The notes: a model not told the origin generated them from the letters alone. Numbered from the stretch's first letter, positions 8,420-18,164 are shown. The stretch: DNA of 64,000 nt from G965197555 sp965197555 (GCA_965197555.1 OZ240213.1:1054001-1118000); one strand, 5' to 3'. Numbers and translations are program-made.

Positions 8420-9712
8420 CTAGGCAACATCTTTGTTCAAATTCGCCAGGAACTCCCGGTTGTTTTCTGTCTTGGCCAAGCGCTCCAATACCCGCTCGGT
8501 GGCGTTGACCGAGCCATCATTGGAAATGAGCCCTATCATGCGCCTTAGCAGGTAGATTTGCTTTAGAGTTTCTTCGCTGAAGAGGAGCTCCTCCCTACGG
8601 GTGCCGCTGCGCAGGATATCTACGGCGGGGAAGTAACGCCGCTCCGCCAACCGGCGGTCTAGGTGCAACTCCATGTTGCCGGTGCCTTTGAACTCCTCGT
8701 ATATGACCTCGTCCATCCTGCTCCCGGTGTCGACCAGACAGTTGGCAATGATAGTGAGGCTTCCACCTTCCTCTATATTCCTGGCGGCGCCAAAGAATTT
8801 CTTCGGTGGATAGAGGGCCACAGGGTCGATGCCCCCGGACAGGGTTCGGCCGCTGCTGGGAACAGCCAGGTTGTAGGCCCGGGTCAACCGGGTAATGCTG
8901 TCCAGGAGAATAACCACGTCCCGTCCGAACTCGACCAAACGCTTGGCCCGCTCCAACGCCAGCTCAGAGACGCGGCATTGCTCCTCCACTGATTCGTCGA
9001 AGGTGGACGCAAATACATCTCCCGTCACCGCCCGGCGCATGTCGGTGACTTCCTCAGGCCGTTCTCCGATGAGCACAACCATGAGCACCGCTTCGGGGCA
9101 GTTGTTGATCACGCCGTGGGCGATGTGCTTCAGCATAGTTGTTTTGCCGGCTTTGGGGGGAGACACAATCAGGCCCCGCTGTCCCAAGCCAATGGGCGCG
9201 AACAGGTCAACCATCCTGGTTGCCAGGTTGCTGGCGTCGGATTCCAGCACGACCTGCTGTTCCGGGAAGATGGGGGTCAGGTGTTCGAACTGGGACCGGT
9301 ACCGGGATGGCACTTGGTCCGGGTCCATGTCGTTGATCCGCTCAACGCGCACCAGGCCGAAATAGCGTTCCCCCTCCTTGGGAGGCCGGACCTGGCCGGT
9401 GACAGTGTCGCCGGTACGCAAGCCGAAGCGACGGATCTGCGACTGGGATATGTATACGTCACCGGACCCGGCGTGGGTCCCTGCCTGGCGCAAGAAGCCG
9501 TACCCTTCGTCCATGATTTCCAGAATGCCGGTGGAGACCAAGGATTGGTGAGAGGAGGCCAGTTGGAACAACCGGTTGAGCAAGTCTTCACGTCTCAGGT
9601 TGTTAAGGGCTGCACCGTCGGTCAAGCCAACGTCGTGGGCCACGACCATGAGTTCGTCTTTGCTCTTACCTCCCAACTCCGTGACATCCATTGTTCGCTG
9701 TGTAGTTGCCAT
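8420..9712 (-). CDS. rho: Transcription termination factor Rho
   Basis: Hexameric RNA-dependent ATPase that terminates transcription. The 430-residue length is typical. Residues 1-50 form the N-terminal Rho domain. Residues 60-125 form the cold-shock-like RNA-binding domain (ILEIMDEGYGFLR, DVYISQSQIRRF). The ATPase core carries a Walker A (SPPKAGKT, 184-191), a Walker B ending VVILLD at D271, and the conserved GSRMDEVIYEEFKGTGNME segment. The start ATG has a GGGAGAGG ribosome site. It is preceded by the transaldolase gene on the same strand and followed by a probable intrinsic terminator. Confidence 0.98.
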   Translation of the reverse strand: MATTQRTMDVTELGGKSKDELMVVAHDVGLTDGAALNNLRREDLLNRLFQLASSHQSLVSTGILEIMDEGYGFLRQAGTHAGSGDVYISQSQIRRFGLRTGDTVTGQVRPPKEGERYFGLVRVERINDMDPDQVPSRYRSQFEHLTPIFPEQQVVLESDASNLATRMVDLFAPIGLGQRGLIVSPPKAGKTTMLKHIAHGVINNCPEAVLMVVLIGERPEEVTDMRRAVTGDVFASTFDESVEEQCRVSELALERAKRLVEFGRDVVILLDSITRLTRAYNLAVPSSGRTLSGGIDPVALYPPKKFFGAARNIEEGGSLTIIANCLVDTGSRMDEVIYEEFKGTGNMELHLDRRLAERRYFPAVDILRSGTRREELLFSEETLKQIYLLRRMIGLISNDGSVNATERVLERLAKTENNREFLANLNKDVA

Positions 9713-9892
9713 GTTTACCTCTCCCTAGATTGGGGTAACAACCGTAGCGCCGACGTTGCTGGGCGGATGGACCAGTCCATACGTAGGCGGGATTCGGGCC
9801 TCTGTAACGGTCCGATCGTCGGTTATTGCGATTATTGTTTCATTGAACCTGGTCCCGTGTGATTCAAACCGGATGTGTCCTTTTGACTATGG

Positions 9893-9942
9893 AATAGCAA
9901 TCATCTTTGGTCTGCTGGCAGTGTTGCCAAAAAATTGCTATT
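9893..9942. repeat. Inverted repeat in the rho leader region
   Basis: A 9-bp perfect inverted repeat (aatagcaat 9893-9901, attgctatt 9934-9942) with a 32-base spacer. The spacer holds a smaller TGGCA/TGCCA hairpin and a run of six T on the minus strand. It spans the transaldolase stop codon (9941-9943) and the region upstream of rho, so it could be a transaldolase terminator or a rho leader structure. Confidence 0.35.
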
Positions 9943-10600
9943 ACTTATTCCCTGCTTTATCCCAGTCCGCCTGGAACCTGGCCACGCCAGCGTCGGTTAG
10001 AGGATGCTGCACCATTTGAAGCAAGGTCTTGTAAGGGACGGTGGCAATGTCTGCTCCCGCCCGCGCGGCCAGCACACAGTGAAGGCTGTGACGGATACTT
10101 GCCGCCATTACCTTGGTATCGATGCCGTAGCTCCGGTAGACGGTTACTATCTCGGAGACCAGGTCTATCCCTTGGTGGCCAATATCGTCCAATCTGCCGA
10201 CGAAGGGGCTTATCACGGTGGAACCAGCCTGCGCCCCCAACAGCGCTTGATTTAAAGAGAAGCAAAGGGTCTGGTTCACTTTGATCCCGTCCCGGGCCAG
10301 GAGGGCAATGGCCTCGAATCCGGCGGCGGTGCTCGGGATCTTCACCCAAGGCTCCGGAATCCATTCCGCGATCTCCCGTCCTTCCGTCACCATACCCTCG
10401 GTGTCCTGGCTGACCACCTCCACGGATATCGGGCCATCTATTATGTCCGCGATTTCCTGTACGGCTGATTTGTAGCTTTCTCGGTCTCCGATTCCCTCGC
10501 TGGCTGCCAAAGACGGGTTGGTAGTCACGCCGGAAATGACTCCTAAGCGCGCCCCTTGCCGGATCTCCTGGATATTGGCGGTGTCCAAGAATAGCTTCAC
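9941..10600 (-). CDS. tal: Transaldolase, fructose-6-phosphate aldolase (TalC/MipB) type
   Basis: Class I aldolase of the pentose phosphate pathway that moves dihydroxyacetone units between sugar phosphates. The 219-residue length marks the short subfamily. Visible motifs are the opening MKLFLDTANI, the TTNPS loop (26-30), the Schiff-base lysine K87 in WVKIPST, and the N-Q-T-L-C-F-S strand. The family usually has KIPMT or KIPTT, so KIPST is a mild variant. The GTG start has GGAG about 10 bases upstream. The short subfamily contains both true transaldolases and fructose-6-phosphate aldolases, and sequence alone does not decide between them here. Confidence 0.92.
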   Translation of the reverse strand: MKLFLDTANIQEIRQGARLGVISGVTTNPSLAASEGIGDRESYKSAVQEIADIIDGPISVEVVSQDTEGMVTEGREIAEWIPEPWVKIPSTAAGFEAIALLARDGIKVNQTLCFSLNQALLGAQAGSTVISPFVGRLDDIGHQGIDLVSEIVTVYRSYGIDTKVMAASIRHSLHCVLAARAGADIATVPYKTLLQMVQHPLTDAGVARFQADWDKAGNK

Positions 10601-10711
10601 TTCACCACATCTCCGTCGTTAAATCGGCGCCGGATCTCCTGCCAACTATGTAGGTGTGCCGGCCCACGGAAGGTGACCCAAGGCCGCAGCTTACACGTTG
10701 GTAGTGGTTCT

Positions 10712-12373
10712 CTATGGAGTAACTCCCGCCGAGTCCATGGTACCCAGGGGTAAAGGCCGCTGGGCCCCCTCACGAATGGTGTGCTTGGCTGCTCCGAGAA
10801 ACTTGGAGAACAAGGGATGGGGCCGGTTGGGCCGTGACTGGAATTCGGGATGGAACTGAACGCCAAGCATGAAGGGATGGTCCCGGACTTCGCCAGTCTC
10901 GACCAGCTGGCCATCGGGCGACACGCCGCCAACGATTAACCCTGAGTTTTCCAAGTCTTCACGGTACGCGTTGTTAATCTCGAACCGGTGGCGATGGCGC
11001 TCTGTAACCATCCCCTTTTCATAAGCGGCTTTGGTAAGAGTATTCTCTTGTGGTACGCATGGATATGATCCCAACCGCATCGTTCCGCCCATATCCTTCA
11101 CCGAGAGCTGGTCCGGCATGATATGGATCACGGGATGAGAGGTGTTGGGGTCCAACTCAGAGGAGTTGGCTCCTTCCAGGCCCAAGATGTTCCGGGCCCA
11201 TTCGACCACCATTACTTGAAGGCCCAGGCACAACCCAAGGTAGGGCACCTGATGCTCTCTGGCGTAACGGACGGTCTGGACCATTCCCTCCACCCCCCGG
11301 GCGCCGAATCCCCCCGGCACCACGATACCGCAGGCGCTGCCCAATAGAGCTTCCGGTCCGACCCGTTCGATCTCTTCGGAGTGTACCCATTGGATATCTA
11401 CGTCTCGCCCGTGGACCACACCGGCATGACGCAGGGCCTCTTTCACCGATATATAAGAATCCGGATACTCGACGTACTTACCGACCAGGGCTACGGGAAC
11501 AGTCTCCCGGACGTTGTTCATTCGGTCGACCATCGCCCGCCAGTCGGCCATGTCTATGTCGTGCCCGGGCAAGTCCAGGGCATCGATCATGATCTCTCCC
11601 AACCCGGCCTCCTGCAATATGATTGGCACCTCGTAGACGTTGTCCACGGTGGGCAGGGGGATAACCGCTCGGGTTGGGACGTCACAAAACAAAGATATTT
11701 TTTCGCGGATGGAGTCGGGCACCGGGTGGTCGCTACGGCAGAGAATGGCATCCGGTTGGATCCCAATGCTGCGGAGCTCTTTAACGCTGTGCTGAGTGGG
11801 CTTGGTTTTCAATTCGCTGGCCGCCGCTAGGTGGGGCAGCAAGGTTAGATGAATGTAGTAGACGTTGTCTCGACCGACGTCGTTCCGGATCTGGCGGATT
11901 GCTTCCAGGAATGGCAGACCTTCGATGTCGCCCACCGTTCCACCCACCTCGACAACCACCACATCCACCTGGGCCTCGTCGGCGTGGCGGATGATATTGT
12001 TTTTGATCTCGTTGGTGACATGGGGCACAGTCTGGATGGTGCCCCCGAGAAAGTCCCCTTTTCGTTCCTTGCCGATCAGGCTCAAATACACCTGGCCAGC
12101 GGTGACGTTAGAGGACCGGGTGAGCTCAATGTCGATGAAACGTTCGTAATGGCCCAAGTCAAGGTCCGTCTCACCGCCATCCTTGGTGACGAAGACTTCC
12201 CCGTGCTGATACGGGGACATGGTACCGGGGTCGACGTTGAGGTAGGGGTCCAGCTTTGCGACGGAGACGGAGAGCCCTCGGCTTTTCAGGATCCGGCCGA
12301 TAGAGGCAACGCTTATCCCTTTGCCGATGGAGCTTACCACTCCCCCGGTGACGAAAATGTATTTAGTGGGCAT
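10712..12373 (-). CDS. pyrG: CTP synthase
   Basis: Makes CTP from UTP using glutamine and ATP. The 553-residue protein has the N-terminal synthetase domain, with the P-loop-like GGVVSSIGKGI (10-20), the KLDPYLNVDPGTM block and the HGEVFVTKDGGETDLDLGHYERF signature region. The C-terminal class I glutamine amidotransferase domain has the nucleophile C382 (LGLCLGLQ) and a late HPEF. Length and motif order are normal. It is on the same strand as the transaldolase and rho genes, with a 111-base gap to transaldolase. Confidence 0.98.
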   Translation of the reverse strand: MPTKYIFVTGGVVSSIGKGISVASIGRILKSRGLSVSVAKLDPYLNVDPGTMSPYQHGEVFVTKDGGETDLDLGHYERFIDIELTRSSNVTAGQVYLSLIGKERKGDFLGGTIQTVPHVTNEIKNNIIRHADEAQVDVVVVEVGGTVGDIEGLPFLEAIRQIRNDVGRDNVYYIHLTLLPHLAAASELKTKPTQHSVKELRSIGIQPDAILCRSDHPVPDSIREKISLFCDVPTRAVIPLPTVDNVYEVPIILQEAGLGEIMIDALDLPGHDIDMADWRAMVDRMNNVRETVPVALVGKYVEYPDSYISVKEALRHAGVVHGRDVDIQWVHSEEIERVGPEALLGSACGIVVPGGFGARGVEGMVQTVRYAREHQVPYLGLCLGLQVMVVEWARNILGLEGANSSELDPNTSHPVIHIMPDQLSVKDMGGTMRLGSYPCVPQENTLTKAAYEKGMVTERHRHRFEINNAYREDLENSGLIVGGVSPDGQLVETGEVRDHPFMLGVQFHPEFQSRPNRPHPLFSKFLGAAKHTIREGAQRPLPLGTMDSAGVTP

Positions 12374-12557
12374 ATTCCATGCGTTTAACGCGATGTGCTG
12401 AGGAAGTGCCTTGGCATGATTGAACGAGTAAATGCCTTGGAATGGTGGCTATGCAGTACGCAAAAAGAACCCGTGGAAGTTGCAGATGGGATACGACTCA
12501 ATTATAGGTGTCATGCTTTGAACGTGTCAAGCAAGCCCCTGGCAGAAATGCAGGAAA

Positions 12558-13988
12558 TTACGAACCTTCATCCGAGGGGGTGCTTGAATCTGCCATAGCG
12601 CCGTTAAGGAACCGGACGTAGTCGATGTCCCTGGCGGCAACCCACCCCAGTTCCGCCTGTCTGTCGATGGACACGGTTGACGGCGGAAGCCCGCCGTTAG
12701 GAATCCGGCCACCCACGCCATGGTTCTTCAGACGGTCGAGCTCATGAGCGTCCAAACCGAGGAGGTCGCCAAGGGTGTATTCATTGGCTTCCCCAAGCAA
12801 TGGCCCCGGACCGGCCGTGGTCACATCCGCCCCAGAGAGTTTCCAGCCCCGGCCGATGTACTCCCGTTGTCCCAGGCCCGTTTCAGGCGGGTGTTGGACC
12901 GATTCGAAAAAGCCCCTGGACCGGAATTGGGGATCGGCAAGCATCTGGCGGGCGTCCAACACGGGTCCTGCCGGCACTCCCTTGGCTTGCAAGAGCTCCA
13001 TTACTTCATATGGGCTTCGGGTTGAAGTCCACTGGGTGATGATGGAGTCCAGTTGATCCTGATGTTGCTGACGGGCCAAGGAATTACTGAAACGAGGGTC
13101 TGCCGCCAGCGTCGGCTGCTCCAACACCTCGCAAAATGCCGACCAGTCCCGGTCGTCGCGCACAGCCAGGGTAACCCACCGGTCGTCGCCCAGGCAGGCA
13201 TAGCAACCATGGGGACACATGGACTCGTGGCGGTTTCCGATGCGCCGGGTCCGTCGCCCGTTATAAGCATAATCCAGGACGCCTTCCCCAATAAAGGAGA
13301 CTCCCACCTGGTACATAGCCAGATCGATCCACATCCCTTGGCCGGTGCTTGCCCGGTGGATAAGGGAGGCCATCGTTGCTACCAGCGCAGTCCAAGTAGC
13401 TAAGAAATCGGTGTAGGAGTTGCCGATTTTGTTGGGTATGCTTTGGGGTCCAGTCTCTTCGTTCCGGCCTGGCTCCCGGTACCCCATGAAAGCGCCGGTG
13501 CCGTGAGTTGGCTCCAGGGCGGAGGCCATGGCCCCGAAATTAGTCCATGGCCCGCTGTGACCGTAGCCCGTGTTGGACACCATGACCAAATCCGGCCTCA
13601 CCGACTTCAGGGTATGGTAGTCCAGTTCAAAGCGGGCCATCACCCGGGGTGTAAAGTTTTCCAGCAACACATCGCTGACACTCACCAGGTCCCTCAGTAT
13701 TGATCGGGCCTCATCGGAGCGTAGGTCCAGCGTTAGGCTTCGTTTTCCGCGGTTTAGGGTATGGAAGGTACCGCCCCTCTCCCAGTACAGCTCCCCCGGA
13801 TCGTTGTCGGGGAACGGACCGGTGATGGTCCTAGTGGTGTCCATGAACTGGGGGCTGAGGGTGTCGATCTTGATAACCTCCGCCCCCAAGTCGGCCAAGT
13901 AAGCCCCGGCATAGGGCATGGCGAAGACCCTGCTAAGGTCAACGACGCGAATTCCGGCCAGCGGCAGGCCCTTACCGCTGGAAGTCAT
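12558..13988 (-). CDS. CaiB/BaiF class III CoA-transferase
   Basis: Family III CoA-transferase that moves CoA between carboxylic acids. The 476-residue product opens with the family pattern LAGIRVVDLSRVFAMPYAGAYLADLGAEVIKI and keeps LLENFTP and the GYGHSGP loop. The catalytic aspartate probably lies in the NSYTD segment near residue 195. The C-terminal part carries the LLQAKGVPAGPV block. The substrate cannot be read from sequence. ATG at 13988 is preferred over the TTG two codons upstream because AGGA lies eight bases before the ATG. It forms a co-directional island with an NHL propeller, a second CoA-transferase and a hot-dog hydratase. Confidence 0.92.
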   Translation of the reverse strand: MTSSGKGLPLAGIRVVDLSRVFAMPYAGAYLADLGAEVIKIDTLSPQFMDTTRTITGPFPDNDPGELYWERGGTFHTLNRGKRSLTLDLRSDEARSILRDLVSVSDVLLENFTPRVMARFELDYHTLKSVRPDLVMVSNTGYGHSGPWTNFGAMASALEPTHGTGAFMGYREPGRNEETGPQSIPNKIGNSYTDFLATWTALVATMASLIHRASTGQGMWIDLAMYQVGVSFIGEGVLDYAYNGRRTRRIGNRHESMCPHGCYACLGDDRWVTLAVRDDRDWSAFCEVLEQPTLAADPRFSNSLARQQHQDQLDSIITQWTSTRSPYEVMELLQAKGVPAGPVLDARQMLADPQFRSRGFFESVQHPPETGLGQREYIGRGWKLSGADVTTAGPGPLLGEANEYTLGDLLGLDAHELDRLKNHGVGGRIPNGGLPPSTVSIDRQAELGWVAARDIDYVRFLNGAMADSSTPSDEGS

Positions 13989-14022
13989 GGTCAAGTCCTG
14001 GAGTGCACATAGTCAGGTTGGT

Positions 14023-14901
14023 CTAGCTTTGGCGGACGAACTTGTCTATGGCATCGGGGACTCCAGCCAAATAGATGTCTCCCCGGGAGTCCATCCAACT
14101 ACCATGGCCTGAGCCACGGCATTCAAACCGTGAGAGAACAGCCCCGTCTTTGTCTAGCAGGCTTATGCGGGCCGATGAATCGTCGACGGTACCCTCGCTG
14201 ACGCAAAACACGCCGTCGCCGTCCACCGAGATATCCATGGGCCGCTGTATGTCGGTCCACATGGTGATGAATTCGCCGTTCAAGTCGAATATCTGTATGC
14301 GATGGTTTTCCCGGTCACACACAATGACTCTTTCATCCTGGTCTATCAGCAGGCTGTGGGGCAAATGAAACTCGCTGGCACTGGTCTTGCCGGGCTGTCC
14401 CCAGGAGGCCTTCAGTTGCCCATCGGAGGAAAACCGATGGACCCGTGCGTTGCGGTAACCGTCGGAGACGTATAGGTCCCCTGAAGAGGATGGCACTAGC
14501 TCGCTGGGGTAATTGAAGGGGCCAGCCGCTCGGGGTACCAGGTCGCCCGGATTTTCACACCCGGTGTCCGAATGGACTCCGTGCCGGCCCAACATCTGGA
14601 TGGGCTTGCCGTCCAGCGTATACATGATGCACACCGAACTGTCCCGGTCGGTGAGGTACACAGTATCGTTGGTGATAAAGAAACCGTGGGCGAACAGAAA
14701 AGCTCCGTTGCCCCAAGAGCTTACGTAGTTTCCGTCACGGTCGAAGATGACTACGGGTGGTTCTTTCCGCTGAAACGCGTAAACCTGGTCTTGGGAATCG
14801 GTGGCTATGGCGCTCACCATAGCAAAGCTCTCCCCCGCGGGAAGTTTGGCCCAGTTCTCTATCAGGTTATAGGTGTACTTGCCGCTGCCTACTGTAGTCA
14901 T
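14023..14901 (-). CDS. NHL-repeat six-bladed beta-propeller protein
   Basis: A 292-residue protein built of NHL-type blades, each with a pattern like D-x-x-G-x-V/I-Y-V-x-D and R-V/I-Q-I/V-F. Examples are SGDLYVSDGYRNARVHRF, ERVIVCDRENHRIQIF and DGVFCVSEG. It lacks a signal peptide, so it is probably cytoplasmic. Fold relatives include peptidyl-alpha-hydroxyglycine lyases and SMP30-like lactonases, but no catalytic set can be assigned. AAGGAG lies upstream of the ATG. It sits between two CoA-transferase genes, which suggests a lactonase- or lyase-like step in the same catabolic route; this is inference. Confidence 0.8.
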   Translation of the reverse strand: MTTVGSGKYTYNLIENWAKLPAGESFAMVSAIATDSQDQVYAFQRKEPPVVIFDRDGNYVSSWGNGAFLFAHGFFITNDTVYLTDRDSSVCIMYTLDGKPIQMLGRHGVHSDTGCENPGDLVPRAAGPFNYPSELVPSSSGDLYVSDGYRNARVHRFSSDGQLKASWGQPGKTSASEFHLPHSLLIDQDERVIVCDRENHRIQIFDLNGEFITMWTDIQRPMDISVDGDGVFCVSEGTVDDSSARISLLDKDGAVLSRFECRGSGHGSWMDSRGDIYLAGVPDAIDKFVRQS

Positions 14902-14962
14902 TGGTCGTTTAACTCCTTATTCCAAATATCGTATGAAATATTCCGGTGGTAACCGGATTGGG

Positions 14963-16159
14963 TTATATCGTCCCTTGCTCCCGAAGGTTGACCATGTCTT
15001 CCGGTGTGTATCCTAGGTCGTCGCAATAGATCTCAGCGTTGTGCTGGCCCAGCATAGGAGCGGGCCGCCGGACCTCGTATTCCATGCCGGACAGCTTTGG
15101 GCCCATTCCCGGAAACTCCGCTGGACCTGCGACCGGATGGTCTACATCCACGTAGAATCCCCGTTCCCGCAAGTGGGAGCATTCGAATAGGTCGCCGGCG
15201 TCTTGGGCCATGCCAAAAACGAGCCGCCGCTCCCCCGATGCTTCAAATAGCGGCTTTCGGTCCCAGTTTGCTAGGCCTTCGATCAGCAACTCTTTCAATT
15301 CCTCCCCATTTTCAATGCGTCCTGACCCCGTAGCGAACCGTTCATCCTTTAGCTCTTCCAAACCAATGAGTTCCGCCACGACGGACCAAGGCTGGGAGCC
15401 CTGGACTGAGGGTACCACGTAACCGTCGCGAGCCGGCATCAACTCCTCGAATCCTGAGCCTCTGACGGGCCTTCGTCCCTTGATGGCTCCCATGTAGGTG
15501 TAGTAGGGGACTGCTTGGACCAAATGGGTCGCCAGGCATTCGACAATGGAAACGTCTACTTGCTGGCCTTTGCCAGTGGTTAGACGCTGAAATAGAGCTG
15601 CCAGGGTGGCACCAGCGGCGTTGGCGCCTGCTACGTAGCTGGACTGGTTCAAGGCGTTGCGCAGGGGTTCCCGGTCTGAGTCGCCCGAGTGGTACATCAA
15701 TCCACTGAGAGCGCAGGTTACTATATCGGTAGCTGCATAATTCTTGTAGGGTCCTGTCTTGCCAAAGGGGGTGATAGAGGTCACCACCAATCCAGCGTTG
15801 AATAGTGAGAGGGCCTCAAAGGTGAGACCCAACTCCTCAGCCTCATTGGGTGTAAAACCCTCAACTAAGACATCGGAGCTCCGAACCAGGTCGTGCAACA
15901 ATGCCTTCCCCGTCTCCGAGGTGACGTCTAGAGTGACACTTCGTTTGTTAGTATTTATACAGAGGAACAGGATGCTCTTTTCAGGGTGGGGGTCGTCACC
16001 GACGAAGGGCCCATGCCTTCGGGCCGCATCGCCCACTCCGGGTGGTTCTACTTTTATAACGTCAGCACCGTAGTCTGCCAGCAACTTGGTGCAAAACGGT
16101 CCGGCGGTGTGGCTGCCCAGGTCAAGGACCCGAATCCCGTCCAGAAGACCTGCCACCAT
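14963..16159 (-). CDS. CaiB/BaiF class III CoA-transferase (second copy)
   Basis: The open frame extends upstream to 16387, but the protein starts at the ATG at 16157-16159. There it overlaps the stop codon of the preceding hydratase gene by one base (TAATG) and begins MVAGLLDGIRVLDLG. The 398-residue length is typical, whereas the 76-residue upstream extension is Arg/Gly-rich shadow sequence from the hydratase gene. Family motifs are AGPFCTKLLADYGADVIKVEPP, DVLVEGFTP and the FGKTGPY loop. It differs clearly from the copy at 12558-13988, so it is not a recent duplicate. It is translationally coupled to the hydratase, suggesting CoA activation followed by double-bond chemistry. Confidence 0.92.
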   Translation of the reverse strand: MVAGLLDGIRVLDLGSHTAGPFCTKLLADYGADVIKVEPPGVGDAARRHGPFVGDDPHPEKSILFLCINTNKRSVTLDVTSETGKALLHDLVRSSDVLVEGFTPNEAEELGLTFEALSLFNAGLVVTSITPFGKTGPYKNYAATDIVTCALSGLMYHSGDSDREPLRNALNQSSYVAGANAAGATLAALFQRLTTGKGQQVDVSIVECLATHLVQAVPYYTYMGAIKGRRPVRGSGFEELMPARDGYVVPSVQGSQPWSVVAELIGLEELKDERFATGSGRIENGEELKELLIEGLANWDRKPLFEASGERRLVFGMAQDAGDLFECSHLRERGFYVDVDHPVAGPAEFPGMGPKLSGMEYEVRRPAPMLGQHNAEIYCDDLGYTPEDMVNLREQGTI

Positions 16160-17235
16160 TATTCTTCCGCTTCCCAGACCAACGGTAGCGCCTGGCCACG
16201 CTTGGGCAGCGCCACGATGGCCTGGCCCGACGCCGTTTGCTCTCCTCGGCTGTTTTGCAGACCGACCTGACAGTCTATATATCCGAAGCTTCCCTGGTCT
16301 CTCTTCTCGGTGACGAAGCCCGAGGCGGTGATCAAGTCCCCGGGATAGTCCATTCCCCGGTGCTGGACATAAAACCGCTTGAACCAACCCTCTTCACCGG
16401 CGAAATCGATCATCAGTTGTCCCAGGTATTGATTCTTCAGGGAGCCATTGACTACAACGTTTCGCAGTCCCTGCCTGGTTTGGGCGAAGGGTAAATCCCA
16501 GTGTATTCGAGCGTAGTTGCCGTTGGCTGCCGCCCACCGGACCAAGTGGGTGGTGGTCAGGGGGCCTTTGGCTACCTGGGGCAGCTCCATCCCCACTGAC
16601 ACATCTTCAAAGTACTGCTGCGGTCCGGGCGTTTGCTGGGGCTTTGGCGGGACACCATCCGGGCCTGGCGGGGAGATGGGTACGCTCTTCAAGGCCGGTT
16701 GTTCGTCCGATTCTGCTGCGGCCGCGATGGGCTCCTCGCTCGTAGCAAGGGCCCGGTGGATGCTCACTCTTTTGGCCAGATTGATTAACTGCCCTTGATC
16801 ATCCGTCTGCTGCTCCTCCCGGACGACGAAGACTAAAGTGCCCGATCGCCCTTCTTTTTCATAGATGTCCAGTATGCGGAACCTACGCGTAATCCAGCTT
16901 CCGACGTAAGCAGGCCGAAGAAACTGCCAGTCGCTGCCCCCGTTGAGGCCATAACTATTAAAAGGAAGAGGGACCTCAAAGTGGGATTCCTGGCCAGCAC
17001 CAAAAAAGCCGATGGGCGGCACTATGTCCTTCCAGGTCGCCAGGGGAGGGCATAGAAGTCCGCCAAAGCGGCTAGCCTCGGCATGGTCTCGGTTGGTATA
17101 GAGAGGATTGTAGTCCTGGGTGGCATCGGCTAGGTCCAGGGCCATCTCTTCGCTGATCGGGAAGCGGTTCCGCTCCGGTGGCGATTCATGGCCGATAAGG
17201 GCCCGGACCTCAGGGGTCAATAACGTGGTGGTCAT
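16159..17235 (-). CDS. Double hot-dog acyl dehydratase (FAS1-like/MaoC-like)
   Basis: A 358-residue protein with two hot-dog units. The N-terminal one (about 10-165) resembles the FAS1-like dehydratase/MaoC N-terminal family, with ATQDYNPLYTNRDHAEASRFGG and a PPLATW block. The C-terminal one (about 205-350) is MaoC-like, with the THLVRWAAANGNYARIHWD segment carrying the hydratase-type Asn/His region. A Pro-rich linker (about 180-205) separates them. The expected role is hydration or dehydration of an acyl-CoA thioester. It is first in the operon whose next gene is a CoA-transferase overlapping it by one base. Substrate unknown. Confidence 0.85.
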   Translation of the reverse strand: MTTTLLTPEVRALIGHESPPERNRFPISEEMALDLADATQDYNPLYTNRDHAEASRFGGLLCPPLATWKDIVPPIGFFGAGQESHFEVPLPFNSYGLNGGSDWQFLRPAYVGSWITRRFRILDIYEKEGRSGTLVFVVREEQQTDDQGQLINLAKRVSIHRALATSEEPIAAAAESDEQPALKSVPISPPGPDGVPPKPQQTPGPQQYFEDVSVGMELPQVAKGPLTTTHLVRWAAANGNYARIHWDLPFAQTRQGLRNVVVNGSLKNQYLGQLMIDFAGEEGWFKRFYVQHRGMDYPGDLITASGFVTEKRDQGSFGYIDCQVGLQNSRGEQTASGQAIVALPKRGQALPLVWEAEE

Positions 17236-17435
17236 GGGAGACCTTCCTAATGAATAGCTCTCTGCTGAGCAGGGTGGCTTGGCGTCGGCAGAGGAAGTTT
17301 AGCACAGGAACAATGCCTGCGGTCGAGTCAGTCCATCGTGGCCGTGTAGTATATTTACGAACGGGGACACATCCTTATCGATGGTTTCTTGACTGATCGG
17401 TCACCACAGTGTATAGGACACCCCGGAGGTTCGAG

Positions 17436-17951
17436 ATGATGCTAAATGAGTTCATTGAAGACGCTCTGGTCAAAGAGCAGGAGGTCTTGACGGAGGCGGT
17501 CCGCGATCTTACCCCCGAAGAGATGGTATGGAGAGCAGGGCCGGAGGCCAACCCAATCGTTTGGATCCTGTGGCACATGATTCGAGTGGAAGACATGTGG
17601 ATCCAGTTCTTCATCCAGCGTAAGCCGGAGATATGGGAGAGGGACGGCTGGAACGAACGGTTTGGCCTTCCCACCCGGGACAACGGCTTCGGACACACGG
17701 CTGAGCAGGTAGCCAGCTTTCCGGCGCTGGACTTGGCGGAGCTACTCAGCTACGGAGAGGCGGTGCGCGCCGAAACCATTATCTACTTGAGGTCATTGAA
17801 TCCTGAGCACTACCCGGTAGTGCCCCGGGAGCAGAGGCCCGAAATGTCAGTGGGCGCGATATTTCGCCAGATAATAGGAGAGTTCTACCAGCACCAAGGC
17901 CACATTGCTTATCTGAAAGGGCTGCTGCGGTCAGGCGTGGCAGCAGGTTAA
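17436..17951 (+). CDS. DinB-family four-helix-bundle protein
   Basis: A 171-residue helical protein of the DinB/YfiT-like superfamily. The likely metal ligands are histidines in WILWHMIRVEDMW (near residue 50) and in YQHQGHIAYLKG near the C-terminus, the usual arrangement. Many members are metal-dependent thiol-transferase-like enzymes, but the activity is not predictable here. GGAGG (17425-17429) sits six bases before the ATG at 17436, favouring that start over the GTG nine codons upstream. It stands alone, divergent from the hydratase gene. Confidence 0.85.
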   Translation: MMLNEFIEDALVKEQEVLTEAVRDLTPEEMVWRAGPEANPIVWILWHMIRVEDMWIQFFIQRKPEIWERDGWNERFGLPTRDNGFGHTAEQVASFPALDLAELLSYGEAVRAETIIYLRSLNPEHYPVVPREQRPEMSVGAIFRQIIGEFYQHQGHIAYLKGLLRSGVAAG

Positions 17952-18164
17952 GAATTTTCTATTTGTACGGGGCCGCGGAGAGGTCCCACTCCAGCCCTAA
18001 CCGGTGGCGCTAGGGGTCACGAATAGAACGTCCGGGATAGCGTGGCTACCCATAAGCTTGCGGCTTAGTTACCCGGCGCTATGGCGAAGCATAAGGCGAC
18101 CTTCCGCCACATTTTCGTCTATATACGTAGTCACTCCATCTGAGAGGTTTCGAAACGGTTGAAA

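Noticed and set aside
9116..9862. 248-residue open frame on the plus strand over the rho gene
   Set aside because: Antisense shadow of a strongly recognised gene. It has no ribosome site and no protein-like pattern.
16160..16387. N-terminal 76-residue extension of the second CoA-transferase
   Set aside because: It lies wholly inside the hydratase gene in another frame. The coupled TAATG start gives a normal-length protein.
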